11,476 nt of DNA, taken from contig DXZR01000047.1 of the NCBI GenBank assembly GCA_019419555.1, forward strand, positions 1 through 11,476, written 5' to 3'. Both the position numbers and the translations under genes were made by a program. Source of the DNA: Collinsella sp. Lineage in GTDB: Bacteria; Actinomycetota; Coriobacteriia; Coriobacteriales; Coriobacteriaceae. Numbering within the stretch: position 1 is the stretch's first letter; the number at the start of each line of letters is the position of its first letter. Below the pieces are notes generated by a model. The model worked only from the letters and a program-made list of their open reading frames with translations. It searched no databases and was not told the DNA's origin. Positions 6,447-11,476 of this stretch are shown piece by piece.

Positions 6447-7826
6447 CTAATGCACAAACATGCGCACGAATTTGTGCTTCCAGCTTGCGTAGGGCGCATA
6501 CCGAAACGGCACGTCCAGCCAGGTTGCCTTGTTCACGATACTCTTCTTGTGGCTAAACGTATCGAAGCTCTCGCGGCCATGGTACTGTCCCATGCCGCTC
6601 GCGCCCATGCCGCCAAAGCCCATATGACTCGTAGCCAGATGCATGATGGTATCGTTAACGCAGCCGCCGCCAAAGGGCACGTAGCGCACAAAGCGCTGCT
6701 GAACCTCGCGATCCTGACTAAAGATATACAGGGCCAGCGGCGTCGGACGATCCGTAATAAACGCTTCGGCCTCGTCAAGGCTCTCAAACGTCAGCACTGG
6801 CAAAATGGGGCCGAAGATCTCCTCCTGCATCACGGCGTCATTGGGGGACACGCCGTCCAAAATCGTCGGCTCGATCTTGAGCGAGGCCTCGCGCGCGGTA
6901 CCTCCCAGCACGACCTTATCGGGATCGATCAGCCCGCGCACGCGCGCAAAATGCTTGGCGTTGACAATATGACCGTAGTCCTCGTTATCGAGCGGATACT
7001 CGCCAAACATACGGCGGACCTCCTCCTTGATGAGGCCCAGCAGCTCGTCGTGCACGCGCGTATCGACCAGCAGGTAGTCGGGCGCCACGCAGGTCTGCCC
7101 CACGTTGAGCCATTTACCAAAGGCGATACGCCGTGCCGCAACCTTCAAGTTTGCCGTCGCATCCACGATGCAGGGACTCTTTCCGCCCAGCTCAAGCGTC
7201 ACAGGCGTAAGGTTTTTACTTGCGCGCTCCATAACGAGTTTGCCGACCGGAACGCTACCGGTAAAGAAGATCTTGTCCCAGTGCTCATCGAGCAGCGCTT
7301 CGTTCTCGGCGCGCCCGCCCTCGACAACCGTCACCAGGCGCGGATCAAATGCCTCTTCACAGATTTGCCTGAGCACCGCGCTCGATGCCGGAGCATAGGC
7401 GCTCGGCTTGATGACCACGGTATTGCCCGCGGCAAGGGCGCCAGCGAGCGGCTCGAGCGTCAGCAAAAACGGATAGTTCCAGGGCGCCATGATGAGCGTG
7501 ACGCCATAGGGCACGGTTTGCGTTTTGCACACGCTCACGGCGTTAGCGAGGTCGCACGGACGCAGGCGCGGACGACTCCATCGGGCCACATGCGCAATCT
7601 GATGTCGAATCTCGGAAAGCGATGTGCCAATCTCGCACATATAGGCCTCGTCATGCGACTTTCCCAAATCGGTCTTGAGCGCATGAGCGATATCGGCCTC
7701 GTGGGCCCGCACCGCATCGCGTAAACTCACGAGCGCGCGACGTCGAGCATCGACATCAAACGTGGCGTGCGTCTTAAAGTAGGCGCGCTGATCGCCGACG
7801 ATGCGCGCAATTTCCTCGGTGTTCAT
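6447..7826 (-). CDS. Class 3 (ALDH3-type) NAD(P)-dependent aldehyde dehydrogenase
   Basis: Oxidises aldehydes to carboxylic acids with NAD(P)+. At 459 residues it matches the shorter ALDH3 family rather than the ~500-residue classes. Visible motifs: PWNYPF (115-120), FTGS (188-191), ELGGKSP with general base E212, GQTC with catalytic C246, EEIFGPILPV, and the C-terminal HGRESFDTFSHKKS typical of ALDH3. The E and C positions match those of mammalian ALDH3 (near 209 and 243). No signal peptide; cytoplasmic, or peripheral through its basic C-terminus. AGGAGG lies 5-6 bases before ATG 7826 and overlaps the stop of the upstream alcohol dehydrogenase gene, 9 bp away, so the two are cotranscribed and probably coupled. 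Likely substrates are medium or long aliphatic or aromatic aldehydes, but sequence alone does not settle this. Confidence 0.95.
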   Translation of the reverse strand: MNTEEIARIVGDQRAYFKTHATFDVDARRRALVSLRDAVRAHEADIAHALKTDLGKSHDEAYMCEIGTSLSEIRHQIAHVARWSRPRLRPCDLANAVSVCKTQTVPYGVTLIMAPWNYPFLLTLEPLAGALAAGNTVVIKPSAYAPASSAVLRQICEEAFDPRLVTVVEGGRAENEALLDEHWDKIFFTGSVPVGKLVMERASKNLTPVTLELGGKSPCIVDATANLKVAARRIAFGKWLNVGQTCVAPDYLLVDTRVHDELLGLIKEEVRRMFGEYPLDNEDYGHIVNAKHFARVRGLIDPDKVVLGGTAREASLKIEPTILDGVSPNDAVMQEEIFGPILPVLTFESLDEAEAFITDRPTPLALYIFSQDREVQQRFVRYVPFGGGCVNDTIMHLATSHMGFGGMGASGMGQYHGRESFDTFSHKKSIVNKATWLDVPFRYAPYASWKHKFVRMFVH

Positions 7827-7835
7827 GGCACCCTC

Positions 7836-9056
7836 CTAGTTCTCGTCCTCAAACATACCACCCGCGACGACCTCGTACATATGCTCGAGCTCCGAGCGGT
7901 CCATCAAAAGTGGAACGGGGTACAGGGGATTGGCCTCGGCATCGGCATGGGCCGCCATTTGCGGAATATCGGAGCGGCGAATACCCGAGACATATTTGGG
8001 GATTCCCAGGGCCTCGTTCATGCGGTCGACCCAATCGATAAAGGCCTCGACCGCAAGACTGTCCTGCGCGGTAGCCGGCGCAATGCCCGCCATGCGAGCA
8101 AGATCGGCAAGCTTGGGGGCGGCGGCGTCACCATAAGCGCGAAGCATGTGCGGCAGGATGATCGCGTTGGCCAAGCCGTGCGGAATCCCGTAACGCCCGC
8201 CCAGGCTGTGTGCGATGGCATGAACGTATCCAACATAGGAGCGCGTAAAGGCAACACCCGCCTTATACGCCGCCGAAAGCATATTGCGACGTGCACGCAT
8301 GTTGTCGCCATGCTCATAGGCCTCGAGCAAATTGTCATTGATGAGCTGCACCGCCTGTCGCGCCATCTTGCGGGTATAGGGCGTGGTGCTTCGCCCGATA
8401 AAGGCCTCGACGGCATGCGTCAGGGCGTCCATGCCCGTCTGCCCCGTAATGGAGGCGGGCAGACCGCGCGTAAACTCGGGGTCGTGCACCGCAAAGCGCG
8501 GGATAAGCACAAAGTCGTTAATGGGGTACTTGTAGTGCGTCTCATCATCGGTAATTACCGCCGCAAGCGTGACCTCGCTTCCCGTACCTGCCGTGGTGGG
8601 AACGGCGATGAGCAGCGGCAGGCGACGATGAATCCGCAGCAGCCCGCGCATCTTGTTGATGGGCTTGTTTGGCTGCGCGATGCGTGCTCCCACGCCCTTG
8701 GCACAGTCCATGGCCGAGCCGCCGCCAAAGCCAATAATGGCCTGGCAGGCGCTCTCGCGATACAGCGCCGCCGCTTCCTCCACATTCGAGACCGTGGGGT
8801 TCGCACGCGTTTCGGCATAGACCGTAACGCCGATCCCCTTGGATGCGAGCGCGCACTCGAGCGGTGCCGTAAGCCCCAGGCGAGCAATACCGGGGTCCGT
8901 CACGATAAGAACCTGCTGTATCGAACGCTTTTGAAGCACCGCGGGCACATCCTCGGCATGCTCCAAAATGCGTGGCTCGGTATAGGGCAGCACCGGCAAT
9001 GCGATGCGAAAAACCGTTTGATACGTTCGGCACCAGGCGCGGCGGGCTAGATGCAT
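7836..9056 (-). CDS. Iron-dependent (group III) alcohol dehydrogenase
   Basis: Interconverts an alcohol and its aldehyde with NAD(P)(H). Protein of 406 residues. GGGSAMDCAK (111-120) and PTTAGTGSEVT (153-163) bind the nucleotide. D210 and H214 (GMDALTH), H279 (GYVHAIAH) and H293 (IPHG) match the Fe2+ ligands of FucO, with H283 as the neighbouring conserved histidine. The N-terminus is about 15-20 residues longer and more basic than in FucO. GAGGGAG lies 8 bases before ATG 9056. It is the first gene of a two-gene operon; the downstream aldehyde dehydrogenase can take its product on to the acid. Two operator-like sites (9075-9090, 9139-9154) and a TACAAT (9108-9103) lie upstream, so it is probably regulated. 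Substrate specificity is not readable from sequence. Confidence 0.95.
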   Translation of the reverse strand: MHLARRAWCRTYQTVFRIALPVLPYTEPRILEHAEDVPAVLQKRSIQQVLIVTDPGIARLGLTAPLECALASKGIGVTVYAETRANPTVSNVEEAAALYRESACQAIIGFGGGSAMDCAKGVGARIAQPNKPINKMRGLLRIHRRLPLLIAVPTTAGTGSEVTLAAVITDDETHYKYPINDFVLIPRFAVHDPEFTRGLPASITGQTGMDALTHAVEAFIGRSTTPYTRKMARQAVQLINDNLLEAYEHGDNMRARRNMLSAAYKAGVAFTRSYVGYVHAIAHSLGGRYGIPHGLANAIILPHMLRAYGDAAAPKLADLARMAGIAPATAQDSLAVEAFIDWVDRMNEALGIPKYVSGIRRSDIPQMAAHADAEANPLYPVPLLMDRSELEHMYEVVAGGMFEDEN

Positions 9057-9074
9057 AAAAGAAACTCCCTCATT

Positions 9075-9090
9075 TGTTGATTGGTCAACA
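9075..9090 (-). promoter_or_regulatory. Operator-like palindrome 1 before the alcohol dehydrogenase operon
   Basis: TGTTGA and TCAACA form a perfect 6-bp inverted repeat around TTGG. It lies 19-34 bases ahead of the start codon, just past the transcription start that a TACAAT at 9108-9103 would give. A matching site lies at 9139-9154. No regulator gene is present nearby. Confidence 0.55.
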
Positions 9091-9138
9091 TTTGCTCGAC
9101 CGATTGTACTCAGCGGCGGTCAAAGACGGCCTGCCAAT

Positions 9139-9154
9139 CGTTAATCAATCAACA
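9139..9154 (-). promoter_or_regulatory. Operator-like site 2 before the alcohol dehydrogenase operon
   Basis: Read on the minus strand, TGTTGATTGATTAACG matches site 1 (TGTTGATTGGTCAACA) at 13 of 16 positions. The centres are 64 bp apart, close to six helical turns. It is also about 50 bp upstream of the rubrerythrin -35, so it could influence both divergent units. Confidence 0.5.
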
Positions 9155-9200
9155 TCTTCATATCTCAAAATTGTTTTATTAAAAATCATTCCTAATAGGC

Positions 9201-9228
9201 TTCACATTTGGTTGCATTTATGGATAAT
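9201..9228 (+). promoter_or_regulatory. Promoter of the rubrerythrin gene
   Basis: TTCACA (9201-9206, 5 of 6 matches) and GATAAT (9223-9228, 5 of 6) are 16 bases apart, inside an A/T-rich stretch that stands out from the G/C-rich surroundings. This gives a leader of about 80 nt. Confidence 0.6.
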
Positions 9229-9247
9229 AGAACTCGTCAAGACGCAC

Positions 9248-9308
9248 GTCCGGAGAGGGCCCTTACGGGACCGGACAAGCGCCCCATCGCCATCGATCGA
9301 AAGGATCG
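9248..9308 (+). promoter_or_regulatory. Structured leader of the rubrerythrin mRNA
   Basis: GTCCGG (9248-9253) pairs with CCGGAC (9271-9276), with a further CCC/GGG possibility inside. Just before the gene, CGATC and GATCG form a 5-bp stem whose loop and 3' side carry the AAAGGA Shine-Dalgarno sequence (7 bases before the ATG). This may stabilise the mRNA or present the ribosome binding site; no ligand-binding class is recognised. Confidence 0.35.
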
Positions 9309-9312
9309 AATC

Positions 9313-9873
9313 ATGAAGTTTGTTTGCCCCGTTTGCGGTTATGTGGAAGAGTTCGACGGCGACCAGCTGCCCGAGGACTTCAAGTGCCCCCAGTGCGGCG
9401 TTCCCGGTTCTCGTTTCCTGAAGCAGGAGGAGGGCCAGCTCGAGTGGGCTGCCGAGCACGTCGTGGGTGTCGCCAAGATGGAGGGCGTCTCCGAGGACAT
9501 CGTTGCCGACCTGCGCGCCAACTTTGAGGGCGAGTGCTCCGAGGTCGGTATGTACCTGGCCATGGCTCGCGTCGCTCATCGCGAGGGCTATCCCGAGATC
9601 GGCCTGTACTGGGAGAAGGCTGCCCACGAGGAGGCCGAGCACGCCGCCAAGTTCGCTGAGCTCCTGGGCGAGGTCGTGACCGACTCTACCAAGAAGAACC
9701 TCGAGATGCGCGTTGAGGCCGAGAACGGCGCCACCGCCGGCAAGACCGATCTTGCTAAGCGCGCCAAGGCCGCTGGCCTCGATGCCATCCACGACACCGT
9801 GCACGAGATGGCTCGTGACGAGGCCCGCCACGGCAAGGCTTTCGCCGGCCTGCTCAAGCGCTACTTTGGCTAA
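9313..9873 (+). CDS. Rubrerythrin with N-terminal rubredoxin domain (NADH peroxidase)
   Basis: Non-haem di-iron peroxidase of 186 residues that reduces H2O2 to water with electrons passed from NAD(P)H through a rubredoxin centre. It protects anaerobes from oxygen. The rubredoxin domain is at the N-terminus (CPVCG, CPQCG: C5, C8, C25, C28), the reverse of classical rubrerythrin and like clostridial reverse rubrerythrins. The four-helix domain follows with likely iron ligands E74 (GEC), E107 and H110 (EEAEH), E137 (AENGAT), and E170 and H173 (DEARH). The frame is open upstream to 9208, but ATG 9313 fits the rubredoxin start and has AAAGGA in front. Codon choice is extremely biased (GAG, AAG, CGC, GCT/GCC), more so than its neighbours, which suggests high expression. 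It is monocistronic, with its own promoter and terminator, and divergent from the alcohol dehydrogenase operon. Confidence 0.96.
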   Translation: MKFVCPVCGYVEEFDGDQLPEDFKCPQCGVPGSRFLKQEEGQLEWAAEHVVGVAKMEGVSEDIVADLRANFEGECSEVGMYLAMARVAHREGYPEIGLYWEKAAHEEAEHAAKFAELLGEVVTDSTKKNLEMRVEAENGATAGKTDLAKRAKAAGLDAIHDTVHEMARDEARHGKAFAGLLKRYFG

Positions 9874-9908
9874 GCCAACCGCCTGAGACATAACCTCTAG
9901 CTTGATGA

Positions 9909-9938
9909 GGCCCGGACCATATTGGTTCGGGCCTTTTT
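9909..9938 (+). terminator. Intrinsic terminator of the rubrerythrin gene
   Basis: GGCCCG-G-ACC pairs with GGT-T-CGGGCC around ATATT (10 pairs, one G-U), followed directly by TTTTT. Confidence 0.95.
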
Positions 9939-10004
9939 CGTGCCTCACAAACTTGTTAACTACCTGAAATAGGACCGCCTTCGGCATAGGTTTCTCGTCA
10001 AAAA

Positions 10005-10039
10005 CTAAGTGAGTAGACTTTTTGGAACTTGCCGAGCAC
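10005..10039 (-). repeat. Dispersed repeat, copy B (left arm of 123-bp element)
   Basis: The reverse complement ends in AAAAAGTCTACTCACTTAG, identical over 19 bases to copy A, with 30 of 35 identities over the core. It points toward the rubrerythrin gene and faces away from copy C. Confidence 0.8.
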
Positions 10040-10064
10040 GCCATCCATATTGCTTTATAAAGCC

Positions 10065-10127
10065 GCAGGTAAATGACTTGTTTCAAAACGGCCTGGTCGC
10101 CAAAGTGCTAAAAGCCTACTCACTTAG
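10065..10127 (+). repeat. Dispersed repeat, copy C (right arm, core 10093-10127)
   Basis: Same orientation as copy A, with 28 of 35 identities in the core and 44 of 63 over the extended match from GCAGGTA. Differences include AAAAGCC in place of AAAAGTC. Its right end overlaps the 3' end of the nuclease gene on the opposite strand. Confidence 0.75.
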
Positions 10128-11243
10128 AACCGCAGCCGTCCACGATCGAGCCATTTTGTGTCTAGCGGGCATCTTTCCGTCGATTACTCCCAATTTTGTC
10201 CAGTCAACGAATAGTTCAGACCGGAGTAATGCCTCAGCCCTTTGCTCATCTGAGCTTTTATCACGATATTCAGCATCGAGCATCCTGCATACGGTCTTAA
10301 CGATCGCGCGGAATCTACCCTCATCGGATATCTGTCTGTGTGTCAGGAGAAGTACATCGTAGCCCATGGCCTGAAGGGCCGTCATGCGGTCAGCGTCACG
10401 CAAGCCATCCCCTGCGCGTCCGTGCGAGGCCTTTCCCTGACATTCAATGGCCACCTGTCGCCTACCGTCCGGTGAAGAAAGAAGTAGGTCGATATATACA
10501 CGGGACTTTCCCACAATCGCTCGAGCATTTGTGTTTAGCATCACTTCAACATTAAGCTCTATGCCGCAAAAACCTTCGCCTCCCAGGGATCGCGGCAGTG
10601 CAAGTAGCAAATACGCCTCGACCTCAAAAGGCGACGCGGCACCCAATGGAACGAGTTGCGATACCGCCATAAATCTATTGCCGTAACGCATCCCGCAAAC
10701 ATCTGAACAAAAACGGTCAAGGTCTCCGCCCAAAACCAAAGCGTCTCGACGCCATAAATTTGAGGCGGTGCCGTCCTCGGACGGGCAGCGCGCCCAACCG
10801 AACGTTGTCGAAATCGCACCCGAATCAATTGCACGCGAAAGCTCCGTCTCAAGTAACGCCGGCAGGGCACACACCGCAAACAAGCCACACATCTCCGCCA
10901 ATACCAAAAGAAGCTGAAGATCCGTCAGATGCCGTGACATGATGAATGCCGTCAGTAGAGGAGACGTAATCAAAAACCCATGCTCCGTTTCCAGTACGGA
11001 TTCCCTGGGAAGCTCACCAAGAAACAGCCGCTGCCTAATGCTGGCAGGACAAGTCCGTTTGTTTCTTGTCTGAACCAATGTATACAACGGAAAACCGAGC
11101 GCGACCGCAGCCGTCGGGTTGCGGGCGAGATCATATCGCTGCCGGTCTTCTTCCGGTCGTGGAAGCGGCGGACACAGAGCGCGGACCTGAGGGGGCAAAC
11201 GCCAGTACCTAAAAGCCGATATGTCACAAAGTAGATCTTTCAT
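10116..11243 (-). CDS. Predicted PD-(D/E)XK nuclease-family protein (DUF559/AbiEi-like)
   Basis: Protein of 375 residues, not firmly recognised. The C-terminal half has a DUF559/Vsr-like endonuclease layout: SPFEVEAYLLL (E208), GGEGFCGIELNVEV, YIDLLL (D252), VAIECQGKASH (E267, Q269, K271, H274), RDADRMTALQAMGYDVLLLT. The active site would be D252, E267-x-Q with K271 close by, a variant of ExK. The N-terminal half (DISAFRYWRLPPQ; later GFLITSPLLTAFIMSRHLTDLQLLLVLAEMCG) has no sure match but resembles the region ahead of the nuclease-like domain in AbiEi-type proteins. A defence or toxin role is possible but not shown. ATG 11243 is chosen; a GTG two codons upstream (11249) is equally open, and neither has a clear Shine-Dalgarno sequence. 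Base and codon use are less biased than in its neighbours, which suggests an accessory gene. Its final LSE and TAG fall inside repeat copy C. Confidence 0.75.
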   Translation of the reverse strand: MKDLLCDISAFRYWRLPPQVRALCPPLPRPEEDRQRYDLARNPTAAVALGFPLYTLVQTRNKRTCPASIRQRLFLGELPRESVLETEHGFLITSPLLTAFIMSRHLTDLQLLLVLAEMCGLFAVCALPALLETELSRAIDSGAISTTFGWARCPSEDGTASNLWRRDALVLGGDLDRFCSDVCGMRYGNRFMAVSQLVPLGAASPFEVEAYLLLALPRSLGGEGFCGIELNVEVMLNTNARAIVGKSRVYIDLLLSSPDGRRQVAIECQGKASHGRAGDGLRDADRMTALQAMGYDVLLLTHRQISDEGRFRAIVKTVCRMLDAEYRDKSSDEQRAEALLRSELFVDWTKLGVIDGKMPARHKMARSWTAAVLSE

Positions 11244-11284
11244 AGGCACAGGAAAACACGAATTTCAACCCAGTCAGTCACGCA

Positions 11285-11392
11285 TTGGCGCGAACGCGCC
11301 AAAAATGGTGCCGAACGGACTGCCAAGTTTTCAACAGCCCTCCCCAACTGGCCAAAAGCTTGCCGAGAGCTGGACGAAGTTCTGTTGAAAAC
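11285..11392 (-). promoter_or_regulatory. Palindrome-rich region upstream of the nuclease gene
   Basis: Three structures lie 40-150 bp ahead of the start. TTGGCGCG-AA-CGCGCCAA (11285-11302) is a perfect 8-bp inverted repeat. GTTTTCAACAG (11317-11327) and CTGTTGAAAAC (11382-11392) are an 11-bp perfect inverted repeat 54 bases apart. GCCAAAAATGGTGCCGA (11299-11315) recurs as GCCAAAAGCTTGCCGA (11351-11366). Operators for autoregulation or a structured leader are both possible. The rest, 11393-11476, shows nothing recognisable. Confidence 0.45.
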
Positions 11393-11476
11393 CCCATTTT
11401 TTCTCATGCAGAAGCTTTGCGCGGTCGCGCGCGCAGACGTGGTGTAAGAGTGTCCTGAGGTCCGTCGCTGCAAGTC

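Larger units (their letters stand above)
10005..10127. repeat. 123-bp inverted-repeat (MITE-like) element
   Basis: The unit begins with CTAAGTGAGTAG and ends with its exact complement CTACTCACTTAG. Pairing continues inward through CTTTT with single mismatches for about 18-20 bp, then more weakly. There is no coding sequence inside apart from the last codon and stop of the nuclease gene. Such a unit could be a non-autonomous mobile element, an RNA hairpin, or a recombination or binding site. No clear target duplication is visible: the flanks are AAAA and AACC, so at most AA is shared. Confidence 0.55.

Noticed and set aside
6375..7724. 449-residue plus-strand frame opposite the aldehyde dehydrogenase
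   Set aside because: Mirror frame of a clearly identified gene, without domain pattern or ribosome binding site. The same holds for 7767-9050 opposite the alcohol dehydrogenase.
9178..9196. PerR/Fur-like box (TATTA...TAATA) before rubrerythrin
   Set aside because: The half-sites are only five bases, in an A/T-rich promoter stretch, and do not match the usual box spacing.
9202..10086. Long minus-strand frame opposite rubrerythrin
   Set aside because: It is an antisense shadow caused by the strong codon bias of rubrerythrin, and it also crosses the terminator and repeat B. No family pattern.
10005..10127. CRISPR array
   Set aside because: The repeats are inverted, only two are adjacent, there are no regular spacers, and no cas gene is present.
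10005..10127. Rho-independent terminator for the nuclease gene
   Set aside because: The stem is long and interrupted, and its outer half lies inside the coding sequence of the gene. The T-rich parts are within the arms, so a simple terminator reading does not fit well.
11240..11473. 77-residue minus-strand frame at the right edge
   Set aside because: It overlaps the start of the nuclease gene and the palindromic region, is rich in Ser/Arg without domain features, and looks like non-coding DNA read by chance.

Overview
The window reads like a chromosomal stretch of a gut Coriobacteriia bacterium, most likely Collinsella or a close relative. That is an inference from high G+C with a strong G/C bias at third codon positions, GGAGG-type ribosome binding sites, and the gene set (a DUF3516-type Ski2-like helicase, a DUF2130 coiled-coil protein, a HIRAN protein, a rubredoxin-first rubrerythrin). 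No rRNA, tRNA, CRISPR array, transposase or phage gene was seen.

Layout. Positions 1-230 hold one copy of a dispersed repeat and the leader of a Ski2-like DExH helicase (231-2912, +), which ends in a strong hairpin terminator. Convergent to it is a DUF2130 coiled-coil protein (2987-4744, -). After a pair of terminators comes a three-gene minus-strand unit: HIRAN protein (5695-6021), a small acidic/basic protein (5497-5676) and a metallophosphoesterase (4885-5430). Between the HIRAN gene and the next operon lies a short region, 6130-6418, that looks like a type I toxin-antitoxin locus. It has a 27-residue hydrophobic peptide gene (6258-6341, -), a Shine-Dalgarno sequence buried in a hairpin, a 22-nt 5' mRNA arm complementary to two blocks downstream of the gene, and a convergent antisense RNA candidate on the plus strand.

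Next is an operon for an iron-dependent alcohol dehydrogenase (7836-9056, -) and a class 3 aldehyde dehydrogenase (6447-7826, -). Together these could convert an alcohol to its aldehyde and acid, or the reverse. Its upstream region holds two matching 16-bp operator-like sites 64 bp apart. It is divergent from a rubrerythrin (9313-9873, +), an oxidative-stress enzyme whose codon use suggests high expression.

The right end (about 9,940-11,476) is accessory in character. It has a 123-bp inverted-repeat element built from two more copies of the repeat seen at the left end, a predicted PD-(D/E)XK / DUF559-like nuclease-family gene (10116-11243, -) whose last codons and stop lie inside that element, and a palindrome-rich region upstream of the gene.

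Most notable points: (1) the candidate type I toxin-antitoxin locus, with structures that pair fully on one strand only; (2) the 35-bp repeat family, two copies of which form the 123-bp element overlapping the nuclease gene.
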